Below are positions 51,709-60,938 of a DNA stretch of 64,000 nt, piece after piece (positions within the stretch are counted from its first letter, which is position 1; each line of letters opens with the position of its first letter). Origin of the DNA: Planctomycetota bacterium (GTDB lineage: Bacteria > Planctomycetota > UBA8742 > UBA2392); the NCBI GenBank assembly GCA_015075515.1, contig JABTUE010000003.1, forward strand, positions 62,001 to 126,000, in the 5' to 3' direction. The translations under genes were made by a program, and so were the position numbers. The notes under the pieces were generated by a model, which was given only the letters and a program-made list of their open reading frames with translations, was not told the origin of the DNA and did no database searches.

Positions 51709-54483
51709 TCAGGCCTCGCGCCGGCGGCGTGACCAGGCCACCAGACCCAGCGTGAAGATCGCCAGCAGGGCCAGCGCCGGGCCTTGGCCCGCCGCACAGC
51801 CGCCGCCACCGCCTCCGCCACCGCCACCAATACCGCCGCCACCGCCGCCACTGGGCAGGATGGTAATGTTGAAGGTCTGGCTGTCGGTGTTGACCGGCGA
51901 ATCACTGTCGGTCACGGTAATGGTCACCGGGAAGGTACCCGCGGTGGTCGGCGTGCCGCTGATTGTGCCCGTGGCCGGGTTGATCGAAAGCCCGGCGGGC
52001 AGGCCTACGGCACTCCAGCTATAGGCCGGAACACCGCCGGTGGCCGACACCGTAAAGTTATAGCCCACCCCCACGGTGCCGTTGGGCAGGGCCGAGGTGG
52101 TGATGTCCAGCGGCGTTGAACCGCCGATGTTGATCAGCAGCGTGTAGTTGGCCGTGGCGGTGTTCGGCGTGGGTGTGGCCGAATCCGTCACCGTCACCTG
52201 CACGTTGAAGCTGCCGTTGACGGTCGGCGTACCCTGCAGCACGCCGCCGGCGGTCATGGTCATGCCCGCGGGCAGACCGGTTGCGCCCCAACTGTACGGC
52301 GGCGTGCCGCCGGTGGCCGTAAACGTGACCGGCGAATACGCCACATTCTGCGTGCCGGCGGGCAGGGCGCCCGGGGCCGGGCTTGTGATCTGAAGCGGCG
52401 AACCCGGGGCATTGATCACCAGTGTGTAGTTCTCGGTCACCTGCTGCGGCGTCGGCGTGGCCGAATCCGTCACTGTCACCTGCACGTTGAAGGTGCCTGA
52501 CGCGCTGGGCGTGCCGACCAGTGTGCCGGTGGTGGCGCCGATACCCATGCCGGCCGGCAGGCCGGTGGCCGACCACGAGTAGCTGGGGGTGCCGCCCGTG
52601 GCCTGGAACGTGACACCGCCCGAGTAAGGCTGGCCCTGCGTACCCGGCGGCAGAGTCGAACCAGGCGTGGGCGTAGTAATCGCCAGCGCAGGCACGTTGA
52701 TTTGCAGCGAATACGTGGCGTTGGCGGTGTTGGGCGTGGGTGAGGCCGAATCTGTCACTGTCACGGTCAGGGTAAAGCTGCCGCCGGCCGTGGGCGTGCC
52801 CTGAAGCACACCAGCGACGGTCATGGTCATGCCCGCGGGCTGGCCCGTGACACCCCAGGTGTAGCCCGGCACGCCGCCGGTTGCCGAGAAGTTCACCGGC
52901 GTGTAGGCGGTGCCGACAGTGCCGTTGGCCAGGGTGCTGCCCGGCGTCGGGCTGGTGATGGTCAGCGGCGTGATGACCAGCAGTGTGTAGTTGCCGGTGG
53001 CGGTGTTCGGCGTGGGTGTGGCCGAGTCCGTCACCGTCACCTGCACGTTGAAGTTACCGGCCGCGGTCGGCGTACCCTGCAGCACGCCGCCGGCGGTCAT
53101 GGTCATACCGGCGGGAAGACCGGTGGCGCCCCAACTGTAGGGCGCGGTGCCGCCGCCGGCTGTAAACGTGACCGGTGTGTAGGCCACGTTAATCGTGGCG
53201 TTGGGCAGGGCCGTGGTGGTCGGGCTGGTAATGCCCAGACCGCCGCCCGGCGCGTTGATGGTGTAGGTCTGCTGGGCGAACTCGCCGGTCGTTCCGTTAC
53301 TGCAACGCACGGTCACCTGGGTTCCGGCCGGCGGCGGCGTCACGGTGCTGATCACCAGGTTCACGGACGACCCCGTGGTTCCGCTGAGGCTCACGCCGGT
53401 GGGCGTGGTACCCTGAATCGCCCAGTTGTACGACGGCGGCACAGTCCCACCGGTCACGTTCAGTGTTGTCGTGGCGGTAATTGTGGTTCCAGCCGGAGTC
53501 ATGTTCATTGGCGGTGGCGCTGTGGATGGAAGCACGTTGGCGACCTGCACCGTAGAACCGCTGGGGAACGTGACATAGAAGTTGATGAGATACGCCGGCG
53601 AGGCACCAAACCCGGCCCCCGCACGCACCACCACCCGGAACCGCTTCAGCCCCGTGTACAGGCTTGGTGTGGTGTACGTGGCCGCAGCCGGAGCACCATT
53701 GGCCACAGTAATCTGAATGCTGGGCGTGGATCCGCCTGTCGCATCCATATCGTACAGGGCAATGTTCAACTGGCCTGTCACGCCTGTCTGTGTCAGACCG
53801 GCAAGGCTGATCTGGTCGTTGCCGGTTGTGCCGGGAAACACGCAGTCAATGTTGTACTGAACCTCGTCTACGCTGGCCCCGTGGGTGTGAATCGCCAGCA
53901 CCTGGTTGCTGTAGTTGCGCTGGTATGCCTGACTGCTGCCTACGGTCGTAGTGCCGCCACCGGGCGGCTGTGTGGTCCAGTTGTCAACCTGAATTGTCCC
54001 CACCAGTGTTCCCACGGGGCAGGACCAGTTGACTGTAATGTCGTGGCTTGCCGTCGGCGGATTGGTGAAGGGTCTGACCGTGAAGTGGAACCGGCAAATC
54101 CCCGACATCATGCGCAGGTTGGCAGGAAACCCAGAAACGGCGCCGGAGCCGTAGACCGCCGTCGGAGGCAGCGTACCGGGCCCGCCGTTCACCTGCGGGC
54201 CGACACGAGACTGCCCCCACTCGGTGAAGTTGGTGGCCTTGGCCCCGTGCGTGATGTCCTGCAGCACCACAACCATGCCGTTGTTTGTAGACAGGGTGGC
54301 GCCGATAGACAGTGTCACGTCTTGCGGCGTCGCGCCAAAATCCACGTCAAAATACCAGGCATCCAGAAAGTTGCTTCCCGCCGGGAAGTTCTGAACACCC
54401 GTAGTTACGTTGAACTGGGCAAAGGCCTGTGATCCAAACAGGCTTGCCGCAACCATGGCCAAGCAAGTCAATAGTACTCTCAT
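51709..54483 (-). CDS. Secreted protein with five Ig-like repeats and a Gly-Cys C-terminal sorting tail
   Basis: 924 residues. Signal peptide (residues about 1-22, ending SQAFA), an N-terminal beta domain (about 23-310), a linking domain shared with the next gene (SYNWAIQGTTPTGVSLSGTTG), and five putative Ig-like repeats (He_PIG style) from about residue 415 to 875, each with a SW(G/S)ATGLPAGM core and GTPT. The tail is poly-Gly, then GCAAG, a hydrophobic helix and RRRR, a three-part CTERM sorting signal like MYXO-/Synerg-CTERM. It is probably cell-surface or outer-membrane linked. Confidence 0.9.
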   Translation of the reverse strand: MRVLLTCLAMVAASLFGSQAFAQFNVTTGVQNFPAGSNFLDAWYFDVDFGATPQDVTLSIGATLSTNNGMVVVLQDITHGAKATNFTEWGQSRVGPQVNGGPGTLPPTAVYGSGAVSGFPANLRMMSGICRFHFTVRPFTNPPTASHDITVNWSCPVGTLVGTIQVDNWTTQPPGGGTTTVGSSQAYQRNYSNQVLAIHTHGASVDEVQYNIDCVFPGTTGNDQISLAGLTQTGVTGQLNIALYDMDATGGSTPSIQITVANGAPAAATYTTPSLYTGLKRFRVVVRAGAGFGASPAYLINFYVTFPSGSTVQVANVLPSTAPPPMNMTPAGTTITATTTLNVTGGTVPPSYNWAIQGTTPTGVSLSGTTGSSVNLVISTVTPPPAGTQVTVRCSNGTTGEFAQQTYTINAPGGGLGITSPTTTALPNATINVAYTPVTFTAGGGTAPYSWGATGLPAGMTMTAGGVLQGTPTAAGNFNVQVTVTDSATPTPNTATGNYTLLVITPLTITSPTPGSTLANGTVGTAYTPVNFSATGGVPGYTWGVTGQPAGMTMTVAGVLQGTPTAGGSFTLTVTVTDSASPTPNTANATYSLQINVPALAITTPTPGSTLPPGTQGQPYSGGVTFQATGGTPSYSWSATGLPAGMGIGATTGTLVGTPSASGTFNVQVTVTDSATPTPQQVTENYTLVINAPGSPLQITSPAPGALPAGTQNVAYSPVTFTATGGTPPYSWGATGLPAGMTMTAGGVLQGTPTVNGSFNVQVTVTDSATPTPNTATANYTLLINIGGSTPLDITTSALPNGTVGVGYNFTVSATGGVPAYSWSAVGLPAGLSINPATGTISGTPTTAGTFPVTITVTDSDSPVNTDSQTFNITILPSGGGGGGIGGGGGGGGGGCAAGQGPALALLAIFTLGLVAWSRRRREA
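51866..53240 (-). repeat. Five tandem Ig-like repeats in coding DNA
   Basis: Five units of about 255-285 nt, starting (minus strand) near 53240, 52980, 52690, 52395 and 52115. They share long near-identical stretches such as those encoding VTVTDSATPTPNTA. Sequence similarity at DNA level suggests recent unit duplication. Confidence 0.8.
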
Positions 54484-54672
54484 CTTCCTCTCCCCTTCTG
54501 CTCTTATCGGGTCCTACCCGGTTCAAAGCCTGATCCAAGCCTACGGTTGTCACGCCCCGCAAACTTCGAGGCGCGACTATTTGTGAACGCTGTTGCTTTG
54601 TGTTTCGCCTCTTTATGTGGTAACGGCAACTTTCGGCCTACGCCGAATCCGCCATTTTCAGTACCGCCAGCA

Positions 54673-54701
54673 ACAAGGGGTTCGCATCGCGAACCCCTTG
54701 T
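54673..54701 (-). terminator. Terminator of the one-repeat paralogue
   Basis: ACAAGGGGTTCGC (54673-54685) and GCGAACCCCTTGT (54689-54701) form a perfect 13-bp stem with a 3-nt loop, 12 nt beyond the stop codon. U-run absent. Confidence 0.75.
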
Positions 54702-54712
54702 CGGTCAAGCAC

Positions 54713-56347
54713 TTAGTCGTTTCGACGCCGGCGGGCCAGACAGCCCAGACCCAGCAGCGCCAGCAACCCCAGCGGCGCGGCGCCAAGACCGGCCGCGCAG
54801 CCGCCGCCTCCGCCGCCACCTTTGCCAGTGCCGAACCCGCCGCCTCCGCCACCACCGCCCGTTCCTACCACCAGGTTGAAGTTTTTGCTGGTAGTGTTCG
54901 GTGTCGGCGTGGCCGAATCCGTGCAAGTCACCGTCACCGGGAATGTGCCCGTGGTTGTCGGCGTACCGGTGATCGCGCCGGTGCTCGGGTTGATGCTCAT
55001 GCCCGCGGGCAGGCCGGTCGCGCTCCAGGTATACGGCGGCGTGCCGCCGGTGCCGCTGACCGTGAAGTTATAGGCCACGTTCACGGTCGCGTTGGGCAGG
55101 CTGGTGGTTGAAATGTTCAACGCGCCGCCACCGCCACCGCCGCCGGTAAGGGTGTAGGTTTCCTGGTCGAATTCACCAGTGGTACCGTTGGCACAGCGCA
55201 CCGTGACCGTGCCGGTCGGGGTGCCGGTGACCTGAAGGTTTACCGTCGTGCCGGTGGTGCCGCTCAGGCTCACGCCGGTCGGGGGCGTGCCCTGGATGGA
55301 CCAGTTGTAGGTCGGGGTGCCCGAGCCGCCGCTGGCCGTCAGCGCCGTGGTAGAGCTGATGTTCATGCCGCCGGGGGTAATCGTCACCGGCGGGGCCGCG
55401 GTGTCGGGGCTCTGGGCGGTCTGGGGGATGGTGCCGGGCGTCTGCCACGAAATGAAGAAGAGGCCGACCTTGTTGGCCGTGAATCCGGTGCCGCCCTTGA
55501 CCACCACACGGAACTGCTGGTTGCCGGACAACGCCGGCGTCGTGTACGCGGCGCTCAGACCCTGGTTGTTCGGGGCTGCCGCGTCATTGACGGTGCATGT
55601 CCCCTGCGGCGTGCTGCCGCCGCCCACGGACATCACGTGAAACTCGGCCACCATCGGCCCGGAACCTGTCGTGCCCGCGCTGGCGTTGGGCAGGTTCAGG
55701 CCCCAGATGCGCACGTTCAGCGGCACAGCCGTGGCGCCGAAGTTTACGTTGAAGTTGTACATCAGTTCGTCGGTGTTGGCCGCCAGCAGCGCCTCAATGC
55801 GCGCCGCGCCGTGGTAGTGTTCGACAAACCCAGCCGAGTTGCCCGACTGGCCGATACCCAGCGTCAGGTAGTTGTCAATCTGGCTGTTGGCGTTTGTGGC
55901 CGTCGCAGCCTGCGACGCGTTGTTCACTGTCACGGTGATCGTGGTGGGAAACAGGCCACTCGTTGCGCTCGGATAGAAATACACCACAAAATGGTGCACG
56001 CCCGAGTACGAAGGCGTGATGTAGGTCTGGGTCGAGGTGCCCCCACTCGCGCTCGGCGTCGTGAACTGCCAGCCGACGTGGCCGGCGTTCCACTCCGCCG
56101 GCGTTGTGGCGCTGGACATGCGGTCAATGTCCATGATCCACCAGGCCGCGCCCGCCGTTGTGGTGTACTGGCAGGTCAAACTGAACGTTTCGCTGTGCGC
56201 CGTGGCGCCGAAGTCCACCGTCAGCACCATCTTGCGGTCCAGGTCCGCCGAGGTGTTGAACGTGTGCGTCGAGCTGTGCGTGAACGCAGCGCTGGCCGTG
56301 CAGGCCAGAAGCGCCGCAAACAAACCAAGAATCAGAAAGTGCCTCAT
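54713..56347 (-). CDS. Secreted paralogue with one Ig-like repeat and the same sorting tail
   Basis: 544 residues. Signal peptide MRHFLILGLFAALLACTASA, an N-terminal beta domain (about 22-300), a linking domain nearly matching the neighbour (TYNWSIQGTPPTGVSLSGTTG), a single Ig-like repeat (about 410-495), then poly-Gly, GCAAG, a hydrophobic helix and RRRR. The shared tail and linker show that the two genes are paralogues that differ in repeat number (one versus five). GGAGGAG precedes the ATG. Confidence 0.9.
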   Translation of the reverse strand: MRHFLILGLFAALLACTASAAFTHSSTHTFNTSADLDRKMVLTVDFGATAHSETFSLTCQYTTTAGAAWWIMDIDRMSSATTPAEWNAGHVGWQFTTPSASGGTSTQTYITPSYSGVHHFVVYFYPSATSGLFPTTITVTVNNASQAATATNANSQIDNYLTLGIGQSGNSAGFVEHYHGAARIEALLAANTDELMYNFNVNFGATAVPLNVRIWGLNLPNASAGTTGSGPMVAEFHVMSVGGGSTPQGTCTVNDAAAPNNQGLSAAYTTPALSGNQQFRVVVKGGTGFTANKVGLFFISWQTPGTIPQTAQSPDTAAPPVTITPGGMNISSTTALTASGGSGTPTYNWSIQGTPPTGVSLSGTTGTTVNLQVTGTPTGTVTVRCANGTTGEFDQETYTLTGGGGGGGALNISTTSLPNATVNVAYNFTVSGTGGTPPYTWSATGLPAGMSINPSTGAITGTPTTTGTFPVTVTCTDSATPTPNTTSKNFNLVVGTGGGGGGGGFGTGKGGGGGGGCAAGLGAAPLGLLALLGLGCLARRRRND

Positions 56348-56661
56348 CCCCACTCCTCCATTCCTCAAATGGCCCAGCCTAAACACACACCTCCGCACCG
56401 TCCGGGTGTGCGCCTCAAGTGGTAAACCGATCCCCAAGTGGAATCAGGCTAACTTGTGCCGCGGCCTGACCGCAACAACAAGTTGACAAGATGCCGCCAA
56501 GGAAGCCTCGGATTCCTTGAAGCACAAACCATGTTTCTTGTGCCAACGGCCGGAAAGCCGCAGGGTTCAATGCCGACCTTGCTATATCCGGAAATTCGGT
56601 AGCATGCCACGAACGCTTCACCGACCGTCACGTGTATGTCACAAACAGCCAAGGACCCGAC
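56348..56661. other. Divergent intergenic region before the OsmC gene
   Basis: 314 nt with no ORF. A TTGACA occurs at about 56482 on the plus strand, but no -10 lies at the right distance. No hairpin strong enough to call. It presumably holds the promoters of both divergent genes. Confidence 0.5.
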
Positions 56662-57075
56662 ATGAAATCCACCGCCAGGCTTGGCCCCACGGGGTTCCGG
56701 ATCGAAGTCCAGATCGGCGCGCACCGCCTTGTTTCCGACGAGCCGACCGACAAGGGCGGCACTGACACCGGCCCCACGGCGTTTTCGCTGCTGGGCGCGG
56801 CCCTGGGTGCCTGCACCGCCGCGACATTGCGCTATTACGCCAACCTGAAACAGATTCCGCTGGAGGGCGTTGAGGTCGAAGTAGACCCCATGCGCCGTAC
56901 CCCCAGCGAACAGAACGAGGCCGGCCCCAACGCCAAGGGCGCCCTGGTGCGCAAAAAAATCCGGCTGATCGGCGACAAGCTCACGCCTGAACAGCGCGAA
57001 AAACTGCTGGCCGTGGCCGAAAAGTGCCCCGTCAACCGCACGCTGCTGGAGGGCGTGGACATGGAAAAGGGTTAG
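56662..57075 (+). CDS. OsmC-family protein
   Basis: 137 residues. OsmC/Ohr proteins reduce organic hydroperoxides with a Cys pair. One Cys is in GACTAATLRYYA and the second in CPVNRTL, so the redox pair is complete; the fold block PTAFSLLGAALGAC is typical. The ATG at 56662 is preferred over a GTG 30 nt upstream. Role in peroxide defence is inferred from the family. Confidence 0.92.
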   Translation: MKSTARLGPTGFRIEVQIGAHRLVSDEPTDKGGTDTGPTAFSLLGAALGACTAATLRYYANLKQIPLEGVEVEVDPMRRTPSEQNEAGPNAKGALVRKKIRLIGDKLTPEQREKLLAVAEKCPVNRTLLEGVDMEKG

Positions 57076-57090
57076 GCCGCCGGCACGCCG

Positions 57091-57918
57091 TTACTTCGTG
57101 GCCTTGCTGACAATCGCCTTGTCGAAGTAGTTCACGCCCATGCCGGCGTCCACGACGATTTCCTGGGCGTTGATGCCGCTGCTGCGCGGCGAAAGCAGAA
57201 ACGCCACAGCGTTGGCGACTTCCTGGGTCGCCACGGCCTGTTTGCGCAGCGTGGCCTGTTCGGCAAACAGGTAGCTGTCCAGATAGCCGGGTATGCCCGC
57301 GCTGGCGCTGGTCTTCAGCAGGCCCGGGCACACAGCGTTGAAACGCACGCGGGCCTGGCCGAAGCTTTTGGCCAAAAACACCACGCTGCTGTGCAGCGCG
57401 GCCTTGATCGGCGCCATGTAGCCGTAGTTTTCGGCGGCCATGCGCGTGGTGCTGATGCCGATGGTGACCACAGCGGAATCGGGCGCCAGATGAGGCTTGA
57501 GCGCATTGGCCAGGGCCACCAGCGAAAACGCGCTGATGTTCAGCGCCTGCAGAAAATCCTCGCGCCGGGTTTCATGGAACGGCTTGAACCCGTCGCTGTA
57601 GTTGGCAAACGCCAGGCTGTGCACAAACCCGTGCAGCGGGCCAAGCTTGCCAAGCTCTGTGGCCACGGCGTCAATTTCAGCCTGTTTTTCAACATCGCAG
57701 GTCAGCACCCGCAGCGCGGACGCCTCGCCTGCCCCGGCCGCGGCACTTTTTCTCAGCAGCCCCTCGATCTCGCCCGCGATCTTGGCATCACGCACGACAT
57801 GCACCACGCGCGCGCCCGCCGCGGCCAGCGTTTCGCCCACCAGCCAGGCCACGCTCTTGCGGTTGGCCGCGCCGAACACGGCGATCACCTTGCCCTCAAG
57901 TTGCAGAAAGTCGGTCAC
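57091..57918 (-). CDS. Enoyl-ACP reductase-like (FabI-type) protein
   Basis: 275 residues. FabI-like SDR: cofactor motif [11 protein letters not shown] near the N-terminus, HSLAFA segment, and the Yx6K catalytic pattern Tyr165-Lys172 in [11 protein letters not shown]. It would reduce an enoyl-acyl chain on a carrier protein using NAD(P)H. The start overlaps the preceding stop (ATGA). It is the last gene of the fatty-acyl cluster. A second, housekeeping FabI is not in the window, so it may be dedicated to this pathway (inference). Confidence 0.88.
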   Translation of the reverse strand: MTDFLQLEGKVIAVFGAANRKSVAWLVGETLAAAGARVVHVVRDAKIAGEIEGLLRKSAAAGAGEASALRVLTCDVEKQAEIDAVATELGKLGPLHGFVHSLAFANYSDGFKPFHETRREDFLQALNISAFSLVALANALKPHLAPDSAVVTIGISTTRMAAENYGYMAPIKAALHSSVVFLAKSFGQARVRFNAVCPGLLKTSASAGIPGYLDSYLFAEQATLRKQAVATQEVANAVAFLLSPRSSGINAQEIVVDAGMGVNYFDKAIVSKATK

Positions 57919-58364
57919 GCCCCAACCTCCACCATGGCAACGATGAACTTCACGCGCAGCACGTTTTTGCCGGCAACATCCACGCGGCCGTTCATCACGT
58001 AGGCATCGCCCATTTTTTCTTCCTGCTGGACTTCAATGCGCATCAAGTCGCCCGGCCGCACCATGCCGCGGAACTTTGCTTCCAGGATGCGGGTCAGCAC
58101 GGGCTTGCGCCCCGGGGGCACAGGCGTCACACCTGCGCCCCCAGTGTTCCCCAGCAGCATGGCCCCGGTCTGAAAACAGGCTTCGCACAACAGCACGCCG
58201 GGCATCAGCGGCGCGCCGGGGTAGTGGCCGGCAAAGTGCGGTTCGTCGGCACGTACGAGCCTTTGCGTGACAATGCGGCCTTTGGCACGTTCCAGAATCT
58301 CATCCACGAACAGAAACGGTTCGCGGTGCGGAATCGCGGCCTTCACCTGTTCAAGCGGGTTCAT
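57915..58364 (-). CDS. FabZ-like 3-hydroxyacyl-ACP dehydratase
   Basis: 149 residues. Hot-dog fold with catalytic His47 in [11 protein letters not shown] and Glu61 in [10 protein letters not shown], the FabZ arrangement. It dehydrates beta-hydroxyacyl-ACP. Starts inside the stop of the CrtI-like gene (ATGA) and its own stop overlaps the reductase start, so the three are probably translated together. The start at 58364 gives the standard FabZ length. Confidence 0.9.
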   Translation of the reverse strand: MNPLEQVKAAIPHREPFLFVDEILERAKGRIVTQRLVRADEPHFAGHYPGAPLMPGVLLCEACFQTGAMLLGNTGGAGVTPVPPGRKPVLTRILEAKFRGMVRPGDLMRIEVQQEEKMGDAYVMNGRVDVAGKNVLRVKFIVAMVEVGA

Positions 58365-59869
58365 CACTTGGCCACGTGCAGGTATTCGGCCATCTTGTTG
58401 GCCGTGATCACGCCGTAGTTCACCGTACCCAGCCAGCCGCTCATGATGATGCCCACGCTGCCGGCGTGAAACAGGCCGGGCAACTGCTCGCACAGCCCCT
58501 GGCTGACCTCCAGCCCTTCGAACTTGGTGCCGAAGCTCGCGCCTTCGTTGTGCTGGGCATAAAAGTTGAAGGTGCGCGGCGTGCTGGCCTCGACGTGATC
58601 CAGCTTGCCGCGGATGTCGGGGATGAATTTCTCGAGGTGCGCCACGGTGCGCTCGATCAGCGCGTTCTTTTCGCGCTCATACTCAGTTTCGTCCAGGCCG
58701 GCCCAGTCCTCCCATTTCGCGTTGTTGCTGCTGACAATCGTGTAGCCGGCGTTGGGCAGATGCGGCCGCGTCTTGGGGTAATAAAAGCTGAAGGTGCGGC
58801 TTCTGGTGCGCATTTCGCACAGCTCTTCGCTGGTGAAGTGCGGGGCTTCGCTGCAGAACAGAAGGTCGGTGACAAACGGAATTTCTTCGCCCTGGCGCAC
58901 GCCCATGTAGACCTGGCAGCTCGAACCGCTCAGGCGGATCGCGCGGGTCTTTTCGATGAACTCTGGCTTGAAGTGTTCCGCCCCGGCCAGCTTGAGCACC
59001 GTGCCCTTGATGTTGGCGTTGCTGAGCACAGCCCGCGCCCTGATGTCACGGCCGTTGACGCGCACGCCCGTGACGCGGCCCTTTTCGACGTTGACCTTTT
59101 CCACCTGCGCGCCGCTGAACATGTCCACGCCGTTTGCGGCCATGATCTTGCGCATCTTCAGGATCAACTGGTCCGTGCCGCCGGAAAACGTGAACACGCC
59201 CTTGCTCATGAAATTGGAAAACACGATGCCGTAAGTGATGGCGGGCTCGTGCAGCGTGCTGCCGTTGGCGTAGGTGATGGGCTCCATGAACGCGCGGTGC
59301 ACGTCGTTGCGGCCGGGAAAGAATCTTTCAAGCATCTCTCCGGTCGTGGTGCCGTCGTTCCTGAAATACTCCATCTTGCGCAGGTGGTCGTAAAAGCCCT
59401 CTACATGCGCGCGGTCAAGTCTGAAGGCCTCGACCACCTTGTTGGTGTAGTCCTCGCGCGTGAACTGGGTTTCGAACGAAAACTGCGGGTTGTGAAATTT
59501 AATGCTCTCCAACTGCACGATGCTGTCGGCGATTTCCTTGGACCAGTAGCGCCGCATGGACTTGACCATGCCGACCGGAAAGCCGTGCAGGCTGATATCA
59601 AACACATGCCCGCCCGGCCGCTTGAACCAGGTCGCAAGGCCGCCGTAGTTGTAGTGCTGCTCCAGCAGACACACACGATAGCCCTGGGTCGCCATCACGT
59701 TGGCGCCGGTCATGCCTGCCAGGCCGCTGCCGATCACGATCACGTCGTATTCGGCCCTGGCCTTAGCGACGGGATTGACCTTCTGCTGCAAACGCCCACC
59801 CGAGGAGCCGCGCAAGACGCGCTTGGCCTCGGTTTTGAGGTTGAAGCCCTGTTGTTGGTCTGTGGTCAT
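58364..59869 (-). CDS. CrtI-type FAD-dependent desaturase/isomerase 1
   Basis: 501 residues. An N-terminal extension of about 38 residues precedes the FAD-binding motif [20 protein letters not shown] and [13 protein letters not shown] and the C-terminal [14 protein letters not shown] block fit the phytoene desaturase/retinol saturase group. Such enzymes remove or move double bonds in polyene or isoprenoid chains. Here, with ACP, ketosynthase and dehydratase genes, an acyl substrate is more likely than a carotenoid. The ATG lies 33 nt from the left arm of the HNH cassette. Confidence 0.88.
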   Translation of the reverse strand: MTTDQQQGFNLKTEAKRVLRGSSGGRLQQKVNPVAKARAEYDVIVIGSGLAGMTGANVMATQGYRVCLLEQHYNYGGLATWFKRPGGHVFDISLHGFPVGMVKSMRRYWSKEIADSIVQLESIKFHNPQFSFETQFTREDYTNKVVEAFRLDRAHVEGFYDHLRKMEYFRNDGTTTGEMLERFFPGRNDVHRAFMEPITYANGSTLHEPAITYGIVFSNFMSKGVFTFSGGTDQLILKMRKIMAANGVDMFSGAQVEKVNVEKGRVTGVRVNGRDIRARAVLSNANIKGTVLKLAGAEHFKPEFIEKTRAIRLSGSSCQVYMGVRQGEEIPFVTDLLFCSEAPHFTSEELCEMRTRSRTFSFYYPKTRPHLPNAGYTIVSSNNAKWEDWAGLDETEYEREKNALIERTVAHLEKFIPDIRGKLDHVEASTPRTFNFYAQHNEGASFGTKFEGLEVSQGLCEQLPGLFHAGSVGIIMSGWLGTVNYGVITANKMAEYLHVAK

Positions 59870-59902
59870 TTCTGTCTCGTTCGGACTGCTGGAACTGCTT
59901 TA

Positions 59903-59918
59903 CGCGAAGGCGCGAAGA
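59903..59918 (+). repeat. Left inverted-repeat arm
   Basis: CGCGAAGGCGCGAAGA, followed by ACCGCGAAGACGCG. Reverse complement of 60883-60898. Confidence 0.9.
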
Positions 59919-59943
59919 ACCGCGAAGACGCGGAGAACTGCTG

Positions 59944-60846
59944 TCAATCCCGTTGAATCATTTTCTTGAGTTCGTTGATGGTGAAGGGTGGTGATTTCAT
60001 GTGAATCACAGCATGGCAGTTAGGGCACACCGGTCTCAGATGCTTTTCGGGATCAATCCTCCTTCGACCCTTTGTACCGGCAAGGGGCTTCAGGTGGTGT
60101 ACGTGAATGAACCCATCCGCTGTGTCGCCGTAGACCTCTTGGAAACTCATTTCGCAGACTGCACAGGTGGTTCCGTGAAGCGAGAGACAGATACGACGAG
60201 CTTCTTGGTTTCGTTCGACCGCATCCACATAGATTCGGCGGATACCGCCCTCCATCAACCCCTCCGATCTGCGGTTCTCGTCGGGATAACTTACCCAATC
60301 GCCGAGGTCGGGGTTGGCCTTGAACTTGGCAGCGCGACAACATTTCGCCCACTGTTCCGCAGTAATCTCCACGAGGGGCCAGCCCTGCGCAATTGGGAAA
60401 AGGGCCTTCCAAAGGCTCCCCGGAAGTGCTGGACGTTGGGGGGACTCGAACCAGTTCTCGTGCCACCGGACGTCAACCCGGTGCGAACAATCGTGCCCGT
60501 CAAACAAGTCCCCGTTGTGCTTTGAAGAAAAGTAGTAACGGGAAGTCACCGTTCCGAAGGCGACAATGACGCTGCCACTTTTCCTGTTTCGATGCCGGAG
60601 ACAGACATGGTCACCCGGCTGCATATCGCGCATCGTCGCCAACATCCTCACAGTGGGGTACGGACGCTTGTATCCCCATTCCTTCACCGAAAGCACCGCC
60701 TCCTTGATCTCGTCATCGGCGCGCCCTTTGACGCTGCCTGCATTCCCCCAGCCCAGCGCATAAACGCCAAGCTGCTGGCACCCCCTGTGAACATCGAGGG
60801 ATTTCGACCAGGCGCAAGCTCCCAGATAGTGCTTTGTCTTACCCAC
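59944..60846 (-). CDS. HNH endonuclease with N-terminal unknown domain
   Basis: 300 residues from GTG 60846. The C-terminal HNH domain (about residues 225-290) has the zinc pair CAVC and CPNC, the HHLKPL motif and a His in NCHAVIH, as in McrA-type nucleases. The N-terminal 190 residues include DHVCLRHRNRKSG and resemble PUA/EVE-type modified-base readers in layout only (weak inference). It could be a modification-dependent restriction or homing-type nuclease. It sits between inverted repeats within a lipid operon and looks less GC-rich. Confidence 0.85.
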   Translation of the reverse strand: MGKTKHYLGACAWSKSLDVHRGCQQLGVYALGWGNAGSVKGRADDEIKEAVLSVKEWGYKRPYPTVRMLATMRDMQPGDHVCLRHRNRKSGSVIVAFGTVTSRYYFSSKHNGDLFDGHDCSHRVDVRWHENWFESPQRPALPGSLWKALFPIAQGWPLVEITAEQWAKCCRAAKFKANPDLGDWVSYPDENRRSEGLMEGGIRRIYVDAVERNQEARRICLSLHGTTCAVCEMSFQEVYGDTADGFIHVHHLKPLAGTKGRRRIDPEKHLRPVCPNCHAVIHMKSPPFTINELKKMIQRD

Positions 60847-60882
60847 GGGGTTCTCTCAGAAGAGGGGTCATCTTACTTCGCG

Positions 60883-60898
60883 TCTTCGCGCCTTCGCG
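60883..60898 (-). repeat. Right inverted-repeat arm
   Basis: TCTTCGCGCCTTCGCG on the plus strand, preceded by CTTCGCG (60876-60882). Lies 41 nt from the stop of CrtI-type gene 2. Confidence 0.9.
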
Positions 60899-60938
60899 CT
60901 ATGCAGTTGTCGTTCGACACACGCCAACGTCCCGCCGC

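Larger units (their letters stand above)
59903..60898. mobile_element. HNH cassette bounded by inverted repeats
   Basis: Perfect 16-nt inverted repeats (59903-59918 and 60883-60898) bracket exactly one gene, an HNH nuclease. Beyond 16 nt the arms stay similar (CGCGAAG again, after a 2-nt offset on the left). The enclosed DNA is less GC-rich by eye and interrupts an otherwise tight lipid operon. No transposase or target duplication is clear, so mobility is inferred. The GAAG-rich arm is of a type scattered through such genomes. Confidence 0.5.

Noticed and set aside
51866..53240. CRISPR-like tandem repeats
   Set aside because: Units are about 255-285 nt, in frame and protein-coding; no short direct repeats with unique spacers.
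60430..60460. tRNA T-arm-like GGTTCGAGTCC on the minus strand
   Set aside because: The T-stem does not pair and no acceptor or anticodon arm is present; it lies within the HNH coding region.
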